Assembly: GCA_937918905.1 (NCBI GenBank)
Contig: CAKZSH010000132.1
Span: 1-64,000 of the forward strand
Length of the DNA stretch: 64,000 nt
From: an uncultured Saprospiraceae bacterium
GTDB lineage: Bacteria > Bacteroidota > Bacteroidia > Chitinophagales > Saprospiraceae
Reading direction: 5' to 3'
The translations under genes were made by a program, and so were the position numbers. Of the stretch, positions 37,671-46,225 are shown piece after piece. Within the stretch, counting starts at the first letter, position 1. Each line of letters starts with the position of its first letter. The notes beneath the pieces are model-generated. The model saw only the letters and a program-made list of their open reading frames with translations. It was not told the origin of the DNA and did no database searches.

Positions 37671-37765
37671 TATTGAATAAAGAATTTTGAATTTTGAATA
37701 AATCGAAAACCTTGTATTCATAAGTTTTTGGAACATTCAACATTCAAAATTCTTCATTCAATATT
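37669..37765. repeat. GAATTTTGAAT-word hairpin overlapping the DUF1501 stop codon
   Basis: AATATTGAATAAAGAATTTTGAATTTTGAAT against ATTCAACATTCAAAATTCTTCATTCAATATT (29 of 31 complementary). Confidence 0.9.
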
Positions 37766-37854
37766 AATCACCATGCCTTCATTTGGAAAATCCGAACTTA
37801 TTTACAACTTTTGCAATCTCTATTTCGAGAAAACAATAATTGAGCTTATTAAGA

Positions 37855-38844
37855 ATGGATGTCAAACAACTTTTCGAAAGATTCAATGAGGTAAAAGTTA
37901 TGGTCATTGGTGATGTGATAATCGACCGATATTTAGATGGAAAAGTCAATAGAATTTCTCCTGAAGCCCCTGTCCCAATTGTTCATCTTCAACAAACTGA
38001 TAATCGACTTGGTGGTGCTGCTAATGTAGCACTCAACATCAAAGCTATGGGCGCAACTCCTTATCTTTTTAGTATGATTGGAAAAGACAACAACGCTGAA
38101 ATTTTCCAACAACTAATGCCTGAAAATAATTTATGGGGAAAAGGGATTCTGCAATCCAAGGAAAGATGTACTACTGTAAAAACTAGAGTGATGTCTAACA
38201 ATCAACAATTGCTAAGGGTTGATAGAGAAGATACACATGATTTTACTTCAAATGAAGAAGATTCCATGATGAATCAAATTCAATCCTTTTTAGAAAAAAA
38301 TGAGGTACACGTCATCATTTTACAAGATTATAATAAAGGAGTATTTTCTCTTTCCATGATTCGAAAAGTCCTTTTAGAAGGAATAAAAAATGACATTCCA
38401 ATTGTAGTTGATCCCAAAAAAGCTAACTTTTTTGATTTCAAAAGCGTAGATATTTTTAAACCAAATCTCAAGGAAATTCGAGAAAGCACTCCCTTTGAAG
38501 TGACAACTGATTTGGATTCGTTAAAAAAAGCGAGTAACTATCTTCGATCTCAATCTGGAAATAAAAATACCATCATTACTCTTTCCGAAAAAGGAATGTT
38601 TATTGATGATGGGCAGAGTTGTCAAATCATTCCTACCCAAATTAGAAATATTGCGGATGTCTGTGGTGCAGGTGATTCTGTAATTAGTATGACTGCTATT
38701 GGTTTGGCAATGAAGTTAAGCCTGGAAGAGATTGCAACACTTGCTAATCTTGCAGGCGGTCAAGTTTGCGAAAGGGTTGGTGTGGTCCCTGTAAATAAAA
38801 TGCAATTGCAAAATGAGTATTTGGAAATAATAATGAATAATTGA
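37855..38844 (+). CDS. PfkB-family kinase, RfaE1/HldE1-like (heptose-7-phosphate kinase)
   Basis: VMVIGDVIIDRYLDGKVNRISPEAPVPIVHLQQTDNRLGGAANVALNIKAMG, GAGDSVISMTAIG. Confidence 0.87.
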   Translation: MDVKQLFERFNEVKVMVIGDVIIDRYLDGKVNRISPEAPVPIVHLQQTDNRLGGAANVALNIKAMGATPYLFSMIGKDNNAEIFQQLMPENNLWGKGILQSKERCTTVKTRVMSNNQQLLRVDREDTHDFTSNEEDSMMNQIQSFLEKNEVHVIILQDYNKGVFSLSMIRKVLLEGIKNDIPIVVDPKKANFFDFKSVDIFKPNLKEIRESTPFEVTTDLDSLKKASNYLRSQSGNKNTIITLSEKGMFIDDGQSCQIIPTQIRNIADVCGAGDSVISMTAIGLAMKLSLEEIATLANLAGGQVCERVGVVPVNKMQLQNEYLEIIMNN

Positions 38845-38919
38845 AAATTAAAAATGGATAATTAAAAATTTTCTAAATACGTTAATGCACGTTATTTGAA
38901 ATTTTTAATTTTCAATTAT
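38837..38919. repeat. hairpin spanning a convergent gap
   Basis: ATAATTGAAAATTAAAAAT (38837-38855) against ATTTTTAATTTTCAATTAT (38901-38919); includes the upstream stop codon. Confidence 0.9.
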
Positions 38920-38920
38920 C

Positions 38921-39544
38921 TCACCAATTTTCCCAAAACTTCCACTTCGATTTCTTTTCAGATTTTTTCTTCTTTTTCTCTTTTTCTTTTTTACGATCCT
39001 CTCTTTTTTCTTGCCGTTTTTCTTTCCGAGATTTTTTCTTCTCCCAAAATTTCCAATTGATTTTTCTCTTTTTTTGTTTGACTAAAATTACCCTAAGCGT
39101 AACTGCAGATTGATGAGCAAAATGACTCGGTCCACCCACAACGCTAATCGAAGGTTTGTAATCCCAGCTCACACTCAGTTTCTTAAAAGTCATTTCTCCA
39201 CCCATGATTCCAACAAAACCAAAATGTGCTTTATCAATATTTTCGTGATTTTCAGGTCGCCAATCTTTATGCAATCCACCACCTGTATAAATGTTAAACC
39301 TGCGGAACAAGATTTTATTATGGTGTTCATAAATCAAATCCAAAGCAGATTCACTATCATTAAAATTAGGCTGATAAATGCCTTCTATTGTTGCGTATTT
39401 TCCTACTCGCTGTTGAACACTCAATGCAATTCCACTACCCTGCCCTGTTCCTAAACGAAGTCCTGCAGCAGTACGATAGGATTGTGCCCAATTGATTTCA
39501 GGTATCAATAAAATTAGGAAAAATATAATAGCGGTTTTTTTCAT
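38921..39544 (-). CDS. secreted/outer-membrane-like protein with highly basic C-terminal tail
   Basis: signal peptide; beta-rich body; KKSRKEKRQEKREDRKKEKEKKKKKSEKKSKWKFWENW tail. Confidence 0.7.
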   Translation of the reverse strand: MKKTAIIFFLILLIPEINWAQSYRTAAGLRLGTGQGSGIALSVQQRVGKYATIEGIYQPNFNDSESALDLIYEHHNKILFRRFNIYTGGGLHKDWRPENHENIDKAHFGFVGIMGGEMTFKKLSVSWDYKPSISVVGGPSHFAHQSAVTLRVILVKQKKRKINWKFWEKKKSRKEKRQEKREDRKKEKEKKKKKSEKKSKWKFWENW

Positions 39545-39651
39545 GTATTCGAAAACGTTTTTTTTGTTTTTTAAATTGTAAGTTCAAGGATAAGAATTAT
39601 CTCATAATATTTGTTAATTCCATTTCAAAGACCAATTTTTGTGGTTGTGTA

Positions 39652-39731
39652 ATTGGTTATTCGTTATTGAGTTATTTCGAATACTTTAGAAAATACGTTA
39701 TTCGAAATAACCTAATAACTAAATAACCAAT
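39652..39731. repeat. GGTTATT-word hairpin in divergent gap
   Basis: ATTGGTTATTCGTTATTGAGTTATTTCGAATA against TTATTCGAAATAACCTAATAACTAAATAACCAAT. Confidence 0.85.
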
Positions 39732-39769
39732 CTCTAATCACTTTTCAAAAAAAAACAGAATTAAACATA

Positions 39770-40594
39770 TTGAGTCGATTAAAACTTATTCAAAGGTATT
39801 TACGGTATTTTTCCAAAGCAGATACATTGTATCAAATACATTCTCCGTTTGTTTTTTCATTTGCTGAAAATGTATTGGAAGATGAACGGGAATACTATGC
39901 CTTTCAATCAGTTGAAAAATTGCGACATTATCTTCTCCGAAATAATACAAAATTACAATTAACAGATTATGGCGCGGGTTCACTTTCAGGTGCTCAAAAA
40001 TCAAAGAGTGTCAAAAGTATTGCAAAAAATGCAGCTTCGCAAAAATGGCAATGCCAAACATTATTTAGGTTAGTCAATTTTATTAAACCTAAGACGATAT
40101 TGGAGATGGGTACGTCACTTGGTATCTCTACCATTTATCAATCTCAGGCTGCTATGAATGCTCAGATGATTACCTTGGAAGGAGATCCTCGAATTGCGGA
40201 ATTAGCAAAAATGCATTTTGAAGATTTTAAAATAAAAAATGTAGAATTAGTAGAAGGAGAATTTAAAAAGACGCTTTTACCTGCATTACAAAAGTTGAAA
40301 ATTTTGGATTATGTCTTTATCGATGGTAATCATCGACTCACCCCTACTTTAGAATATTTTGAAACCTGTCTAAAATTTGCTCACGACGATAGTGTTTTTA
40401 TTTTTGATGACATTCATTGGAGTGAGGAGATGGAACAAGCTTGGGAACAAATCAAAAGTCATTCTCGAGTAAAACTTTCCATTGATCTTTTTCATATGGG
40501 AATTGTTTTTTTTAGAAAAGAACAACGTGAAAAAGAACACTTCATTTTATCTCCTCTAAGTTGGAAACCTTGGGCTTCGGGTAAGGTTTTTTAA
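39770..40594 (+). CDS. class I SAM-dependent methyltransferase (O-methyltransferase-like), TTG start
   Basis: ILEMGTSLGISTIYQSQAAMNAQMITLEGDPRIAELA, YVFIDGNHRLTPTLEYFE, FDDIHWSEEMEQAW. Confidence 0.85.
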   Translation: MSRLKLIQRYLRYFSKADTLYQIHSPFVFSFAENVLEDEREYYAFQSVEKLRHYLLRNNTKLQLTDYGAGSLSGAQKSKSVKSIAKNAASQKWQCQTLFRLVNFIKPKTILEMGTSLGISTIYQSQAAMNAQMITLEGDPRIAELAKMHFEDFKIKNVELVEGEFKKTLLPALQKLKILDYVFIDGNHRLTPTLEYFETCLKFAHDDSVFIFDDIHWSEEMEQAWEQIKSHSRVKLSIDLFHMGIVFFRKEQREKEHFILSPLSWKPWASGKVF

Positions 40595-40637
40595 TTTCCT
40601 CTTAATAATATTTCTTATAGCTTTTCGGCACGACCAT

Positions 40638-40665
40638 GTAACCGCCAACTTCGGTTGACGGTTAC
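40638..40665. terminator. UUCG-loop hairpin after methyltransferase gene
   Basis: GTAACCGCCAAC-TTCG-GTTGACGGTTAC. Confidence 0.55.
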
Positions 40666-40751
40666 AGGTTAACATTTCTTTATGATTTTCTTAAAATTTT
40701 TATATACAATGAAGTGGTAAATTGCATCCTCAATTCACTAAAAATATAAAT

Positions 40752-41375
40752 ATGAAAAACTCAATTTTACTCCTACTATTTTCCATTTCTATCTTTTCCA
40801 ACAATGTATTTGCACAAAATTCGCAACAAATAAAATCTGCAAGTATTCATGAAATAATAACTCATATTCAGTCCGAACTCCTTGAAAAAGGATATGATAA
40901 TCAGAAGGCTTTTATCCTCAGAGACAGCCTTGGTAAAAAAATGGTTAAACAATTTCAACTGGATTATCAAGAAGTGATGACTAGAGTACAAGGAGGATGT
41001 TGTAGTCCTGAGACGGTCAAAAAATATGAAGAAAAATTAGGTAAACTTCAAAATCAGATTCTGTTTTTTGAAAAAGAAACACAGAGAATCTTAGAGGAAA
41101 GTCAATTGGAAAGAAGTCAAAATATTTTGCTTTTTACAAAAAATAAAATCCAAGAATTTGGAGCAAAAAATAAGGTATTAATAATGTCCACAGATGTTAT
41201 TCTATTTCAAAATGATGAAAAAAGCGACATCACTTCTACCCTCCTCAAACACATCCATCAATCAAAAGAATACAATGATTGGATTAAGTCCTTTAATGAC
41301 ACAGAACAGTTAATTCAACAAATTCAAGATTTGAATTTCGAGATTCAACCAATGTTTATAATTAAAAATGAATAA
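40752..41375 (+). CDS. secreted hypothetical protein (OmpH-like coiled coil?)
   Basis: signal peptide MKNSILLLLFSISIFSNNVFAQ; charged helical body. Confidence 0.65.
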   Translation: MKNSILLLLFSISIFSNNVFAQNSQQIKSASIHEIITHIQSELLEKGYDNQKAFILRDSLGKKMVKQFQLDYQEVMTRVQGGCCSPETVKKYEEKLGKLQNQILFFEKETQRILEESQLERSQNILLFTKNKIQEFGAKNKVLIMSTDVILFQNDEKSDITSTLLKHIHQSKEYNDWIKSFNDTEQLIQQIQDLNFEIQPMFIIKNE

Positions 41376-41439
41376 TGGATAATTTTCGTAGTACGTGATT
41401 TACGCCATTCGTAATTATTCATTATTCATTTTTAATTAT
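41358..41439. repeat. hairpin of AATAATTAAAAATG words; left arm extends into the CDS
   Basis: ATAATTAAAAATGAATAATGGATAATT against AATTATTCATTATTCATTTTTAATTAT. Confidence 0.9.
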
Positions 41440-41444
41440 TCATT

Positions 41445-41605
41445 AGACTTGTTACCCTTTGAAAAGTGCTTAGTTGAAAAGCAGATTTTTTTGATAGTTT
41501 TTTCTTAAAAAATCATTGAATAGTCGCTCTATTGAATTATTTTTTAAGGAAAAATAGCAGAAAAAGATGTTTTCAAATGAGTGCTTTTTAAAGGGTAACA
41601 AGTCT
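41445..41605. repeat. about 75-bp-arm imperfect palindrome in convergent gap
   Basis: AGACTTGTTACCCTTTGAAAAGTGCTTAGTTGAAAA... against ...TTTTCAAATGAGTGCTTTTTAAAGGGTAACAAGTCT. Confidence 0.9.
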
Positions 41606-41610
41606 ATTAC

Positions 41611-41925
41611 CTAAGCCTGTGCTTTGGGAGTGTTAAAATTCATGGAAGGATATTGTTGCTCAGGCTCTTCAATAATCCCATGTTGCGCTTCGAATTTTTT
41701 TACATTGTCCACCAATGCACGCATCAATCTTTTAGCATGTTGAGGTGTAAGAATAATTCTAGATTTAACTTTCGCCTTAGGTACATTAGGAACCAAACGA
41801 ACAAAGTCAACAACAAATTCAGAATTGGAATGAGAGATAATTGCAAGGTTACTATAAATTCCTTCTGCTACCTCTTCTGGTAATTCTATGTTAAGCTGAT
41901 TAGCTTTTTTATTATTTTCTGGCAT
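41611..41925 (-). CDS. DUF3467 family protein
   Basis: EGIYSNLAIISHSNSEFVVDFVRLVPNVPKAKVKSRIILTPQHAKRLMRALVDNVKKFE. Confidence 0.85.
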   Translation of the reverse strand: MPENNKKANQLNIELPEEVAEGIYSNLAIISHSNSEFVVDFVRLVPNVPKAKVKSRIILTPQHAKRLMRALVDNVKKFEAQHGIIEEPEQQYPSMNFNTPKAQA

Positions 41926-41956
41926 TTTAAAATATTTAATTTAAAAATAAAGTCTG

Positions 41957-41964
41957 CAAAGATA
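41957..41964 (-). promoter_or_regulatory. candidate Bacteroidota -7 element TATCTTTG for the DUF3467 gene
   Basis: matches TAnnTTTG, about 32 bp upstream of the start codon. Confidence 0.45.
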
Positions 41965-42156
41965 TAATTCTAAAATAGAGTTGTACGATTTTTCCAAATA
42001 GAAGTTTTAAGATAGGACATCTTTAAAATTATCTCTCTTCCATTTGTTTTCAAAAAGACGGTTGGAATGGTTTTTTATTGCATTAGAATAAAAAGCCTCC
42101 TAAATTGCGTTTTTTTTTAAACAATAAAATTTGTCCAAGAACAAAAATTTTTAATA

Positions 42157-42330
42157 ATGAATTTTAAAAGGATCTTAGGGTTTGCCTTTTTATTTGTATT
42201 TATAGGCTTTATGGGGAATAAAATGATAATGAGTATTGAACATTTAAATGACGATTGGTGGTTGATTGGGTTTGTTTTAATTGTTGTTTTGTTTTTGGTT
42301 TTTATCGTCCGTAGAATCTTGTTCTCTTGA
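42157..42330 (+). CDS. small two-TM protein (57 aa), 3' end overlaps the convergent CDS by 54 bp; not in the ORF track
   Basis: MNFKRILGFAFLFVFIGFMGNKMIMSIEHLNDDWWLIGFVLIVVLFLVFIVRRILFS*. Confidence 0.55.
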   Translation: MNFKRILGFAFLFVFIGFMGNKMIMSIEHLNDDWWLIGFVLIVVLFLVFIVRRILFS

Positions 42331-43446
42331 TATTTTACTTTTCATTACGTAGATAAAATTCAAATTTTCATAAAAAGAATCTAAGTATTGTCGAATGTTT
42401 TTTCGTTCCGATTTTGGCAATAATTTTAATCTTCTGGTGAGTCGATTTAATTTCCTTCTCTTTTTTATCATCCTCAGATTAGCATCATCAAGCGGATTTT
42501 TTTTAGGATTAAAACCTAAAAAAGTCCTTTCTCGAATAGTTCGCTGGCCATGGTCAGGACTTATCATTGCATAAGGGGCTTCTACCATTCCTGAAAAATC
42601 AAAGTCATATGGAATAGACAACCATTTCCCTTCCTTTTCACAAATTTTTAAATTCCGAACAGATTCAATACTCCAATCTGTATTACCAATCATGTATTGA
42701 AAAAAAGCCATCAATTGAAATTGATCCTTATTTAAGGTATCCATTTGACTTGGAGAAACTCCATATATTTTAGGTATTTTATTGGCCCCAATTCGCTTTC
42801 TTAATTCTGCAAAATCCTCAATAATAAATCCTAATTGTTGTTGGATGATTCCCGTATTAATATCAAAATAATTAATTTGTAAGAGTTGTACCCTAAAACT
42901 TTCTGAGGTAAGTGCATTGTAATATTTATAGGCGAGGTATTCTTTTAAAACCAACTCTTTGGCCAATTCTTCATCAATGATGCAATGGGTCACTAACTTA
43001 TAATCATCAAATTTACTAAGCCCCGCATCTTTTAATTCTGATTTTTTAAAATTCAGTTTTAAAGGTGGCATTTCAGAACAATTATATCTACGATAAACGC
43101 CCCGTACTTTTACCTTAATATTCCAGTTTTGCAAATTTCCTTTTCTGTCTTTAAATGAAAAAAGAGCAGCATGTTCTTCATCACTTTTTCGATTGTTAAT
43201 CACCTCTTCAACATTAAAAGCCAAATTGACTTTTAATATTTTTCGTTGATACATTACATCAAAAATACTTGGTTTTCTTTTTTCTTTGTGTTCAAAAGCA
43301 ATTTCCCCATTTAAAGGAATACTGAGCAGCATCAAAAATCCTACAACAAAAAAGCAATTGAAAAAATTGAAATTTAAAATCCTTTCCAACCAATGAGGTT
43401 TGCAAGAACTTAAAGATTCAATTTTATTTTGCCAAATGTGGTACAT
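42277..43446 (-). CDS. hypothetical protein, possible CotH/HipA-type kinase-like fold
   Basis: FFQYMIGNTDWSIESVRNLKI ... WLSIPYDFDFSGMVEAPYA resembles kinase-like catalytic/metal motifs. Confidence 0.5.
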   Translation of the reverse strand: MYHIWQNKIESLSSCKPHWLERILNFNFFNCFFVVGFLMLLSIPLNGEIAFEHKEKRKPSIFDVMYQRKILKVNLAFNVEEVINNRKSDEEHAALFSFKDRKGNLQNWNIKVKVRGVYRRYNCSEMPPLKLNFKKSELKDAGLSKFDDYKLVTHCIIDEELAKELVLKEYLAYKYYNALTSESFRVQLLQINYFDINTGIIQQQLGFIIEDFAELRKRIGANKIPKIYGVSPSQMDTLNKDQFQLMAFFQYMIGNTDWSIESVRNLKICEKEGKWLSIPYDFDFSGMVEAPYAMISPDHGQRTIRERTFLGFNPKKNPLDDANLRMIKKRRKLNRLTRRLKLLPKSERKNIRQYLDSFYENLNFIYVMKSKISREQDSTDDKNQKQNNN

Positions 43447-43455
43447 GCTATTTTT

Positions 43456-43567
43456 TGATTTAAGATTAAGGATTATAGATTATGGATTTCGAAAATCGTG
43501 CTGTTGATATGAATTAAAATCACGATAGAAGAATAATTCTTAATCCATAATTTTAAATCCATAATCT
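43456..43567. repeat. GATTATGGATT-word hairpin
   Basis: GATTTAAGATTAAGGATTATAGATTATGGATTTCGAAAATCGTG against CACGAT...ATTCTTAATCCATAATTTTAAATCCATAATC. Confidence 0.85.
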
Positions 43568-43573
43568 AAAAAA

Positions 43574-44908
43574 TTACCCTTTTCCAAATTTTCGACGACG
43601 ATTCATTTCAAGAACAGCTTCTTCTATACCTTCAGGAGTCAAACCAAACATTGGAAACATTCGCATCAAAACAGAACAAGTCATTGAAGTATGCCAAATA
43701 GATTCTCGCATCGGATTCAACCATGCCATTCGTTGAAAATGATCTCCAAGTTTCTGCCATGAATCTTGGCTCGAACGATTCAATTCATATGGCGCCATAT
43801 CGGCATCTCCAATTACAAAAACGGAATAATTTTTATCATGTCGAATAATTTTATCAATAGGTACAAATTTCCACCTTGCAGCATCAGAATATAATCCACC
43901 ATAAATGCTGTTATGGAAATAGTATGTTTTTAAATCATGTGCAAACCTTGTTTTCATTTTAGAAAACAGCTTTCTTACATTTTGAACATATGGAGACATT
44001 GACCATCCACCATTATCAATCATTAAAATGACTTGTAATTTTTGTTCTATTTTTTCTTTTTCATGAGGTAAAAATATGCCTCCTTGTTTGAGTCCTTCGG
44101 TTATCGTTTTTGGGATGTCCAATTCAATTTCAGAAGTACCTTCTTCGATTCCTTTTAACGCAGCCAACGCAGCATCAATATTATCATCTTTTAAAATTGA
44201 CTTAGTATCCACAGGATAGAATTCCCGACTGTTAACTGCAGCTCTTGCCATTTTTCCTCCACCAGCTCCACCTACTCTAATTCCTCCAGCAGCAGCACCG
44301 CCATTTCCATAAGGTGAAACTCCACCACTACCTATCCAATGATCTCCCCCAGAATGTTTGCCTCTTTGTTGTTTGGCTACTTCCCTCATTCTTCGAATTA
44401 ATTCCTCTAAAGGGACATCCCGATAATCAGCCATTCGATCCAAAGTATTTTGAGTATTTTCACTTTCACCTCCATCATTGCCATCAGTATCTTCCATCTC
44501 AGGATCATCCTTTTTTAAAATATCTTTTCCTGAAAGAATTTTTTGAATGTCATAAGATGTCATATGAATTTCGTCTAAAAATTTATCTACCAATTCTAGG
44601 TTGGGAATGTTATTTAATTCTTCATCTGTAAAATTTTCTTTCCATCCACGAAATGCTTCAGACCGAATTACTGCTTCTTCAAGCGGCTCTCCTTTTCGAA
44701 TATCCATAGAAAGAAAGTGCTCATAAAAGGCTTGAGAAAAAGGACCAATTTCAGTAGGTGCAGTCGTAACCAAACCTTTAAGCACATAAAATAAATCACC
44801 TAATGTTCGTACAAGTCCTTTGTCCATCGCGCGGCGTAATTGTAACAATGTACGTACATCTGCTGATAATTTATGTTTTCTAAAAGTATGTGGTAAGGTA
44901 TCGAACAT
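43574..44908 (-). CDS. VWA domain-containing (CoxE-like) protein
   Basis: QVILMIDNGGWSMSPYVQNVRKLFSKMKTRFAHDLKTYYFHN; SVFVIGDADMAPYEL. Confidence 0.85.
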   Translation of the reverse strand: MFDTLPHTFRKHKLSADVRTLLQLRRAMDKGLVRTLGDLFYVLKGLVTTAPTEIGPFSQAFYEHFLSMDIRKGEPLEEAVIRSEAFRGWKENFTDEELNNIPNLELVDKFLDEIHMTSYDIQKILSGKDILKKDDPEMEDTDGNDGGESENTQNTLDRMADYRDVPLEELIRRMREVAKQQRGKHSGGDHWIGSGGVSPYGNGGAAAGGIRVGGAGGGKMARAAVNSREFYPVDTKSILKDDNIDAALAALKGIEEGTSEIELDIPKTITEGLKQGGIFLPHEKEKIEQKLQVILMIDNGGWSMSPYVQNVRKLFSKMKTRFAHDLKTYYFHNSIYGGLYSDAARWKFVPIDKIIRHDKNYSVFVIGDADMAPYELNRSSQDSWQKLGDHFQRMAWLNPMRESIWHTSMTCSVLMRMFPMFGLTPEGIEEAVLEMNRRRKFGKG

Positions 44909-45154
44909 GATGTATTTTTTTATTAAAAAAATTATTAAGCCTAAAGATAAGGAATGGAAAAGATTTATTAAAATAAGATAATGAATTGACAATCAATAAA
45001 TTACAACCCAATTAAATCAATATAACTTTATTATCAAAACGTTTAAAATCAATTATTTGTTTATAAAAATAACCCTCTTTGAAAAAATTTACTTGTTTAA
45101 AATTTTTAATGTGATTGGTTCAATGTGAATTTATCTACTTGAGGCAATCTAAAC

Positions 45155-45196
45155 AAAAAAAGAGTTGTAAAGTGAAAATCTTTACAACTCTTTTTT
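45155..45196. terminator. terminator of the MoxR-like gene
   Basis: GAGTTGTAAAG-TGAAAAT-CTTTACAACTC flanked by A- and T-runs. Confidence 0.8.
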
Positions 45197-45218
45197 ATTT
45201 TAGGGAGTAGGAATTAAA

Positions 45219-46118
45219 TTAATTCAATCCAGTCCGTCCAGCCTTTCGAAAGCTTGCTTTCACCTTATCCATATCATTTTGATTTTTTATCAAAACACCC
45301 ATTCCTTCTACTTTTTCTACTTTGGTCAATGCTTCTGCTTTTTCAAATGAATCTAAATATTTTATCCAACTCAATAATTCACGAGTAGCAGGAGCACGTT
45401 CCAATCCTAAACTACGCATTTGGTAAAATAAAGAAATGCACTTTTCTTGTAATTCATTATCCATTTTTGGAAAATGTTTTGCTACGATTTCATGCATGAT
45501 CTCCTGCGAAGGAAAAGAAATATAATGGTAAACACAACGACCTTTGAATGCTGTAGGTAACTCCTGCTCTCGGTTACTTGTGATAACAATCGCAGGCATA
45601 TCCTCTTCGCTAATTTCGATGACTTCGCCACTTTCAGGCATAACAAATTTTCGATGACTCAATGCATATAATAAATCATTTGGAAACTCCCGTGGAGCTT
45701 TGTCAATTTCATCAATCAATAAAACAGAATTAGGTGATGAAAAAGATTTTGCACCTGGTCCTTTATTCACATAGTCTTGAAGTTTTTCAGTATTTCTACC
45801 ACCAGTACTTAGTTTTTTCTCCAATCCTTTTTCGTCTCGTTGAGCATTTAAAATCTCAACTTGCGAATCTCTTAAATATTTTACATGATCGAACTTAGCC
45901 ACAAATTGTTCTACTGAACTTTTGGAGCCTACGGGATACACATGCAATTCTAATCCTAAATCTTTTGCAAACTGAAGCGGTAATTCTGTTTTACCTGTTC
46001 CAGGCTCTCCTTCAATGAGCAAAGGCATCCCAATTACTCTTGCCATGTGGAAAGCTTGTGCTAACTCTTTATCACAAATATATTTATCCGAACCTGTCCA
46101 CATTTTTGTTAATGCCAT
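45219..46118 (-). CDS. MoxR-type AAA+ ATPase (start MALTKMWTGSDKY)
   Basis: LLIEGEPGTGKTELPLQFA, VLLIDEIDKAPREFPNDLLYAL, ITSNREQELP. Confidence 0.93.
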   Translation of the reverse strand: MALTKMWTGSDKYICDKELAQAFHMARVIGMPLLIEGEPGTGKTELPLQFAKDLGLELHVYPVGSKSSVEQFVAKFDHVKYLRDSQVEILNAQRDEKGLEKKLSTGGRNTEKLQDYVNKGPGAKSFSSPNSVLLIDEIDKAPREFPNDLLYALSHRKFVMPESGEVIEISEEDMPAIVITSNREQELPTAFKGRCVYHYISFPSQEIMHEIVAKHFPKMDNELQEKCISLFYQMRSLGLERAPATRELLSWIKYLDSFEKAEALTKVEKVEGMGVLIKNQNDMDKVKASFRKAGRTGLN

Positions 46119-46143
46119 AATTTCTCTTTTTTTTTTTAGAAAA

Positions 46144-46151
46144 CAAAGGTA
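46144..46151 (-). promoter_or_regulatory. candidate Bacteroidota -7 element TACCTTTG for the MoxR-like gene
   Basis: matches TAnnTTTG about 26 bp upstream of the ATG at 46118. Confidence 0.5.
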
Positions 46152-46225
46152 AAGAACATCCTGCTTTTTTAGGTTAAACAAGTTTAAGCAAAACATTATT
46201 TGTAGGAACAATTTTGAATGATGAA

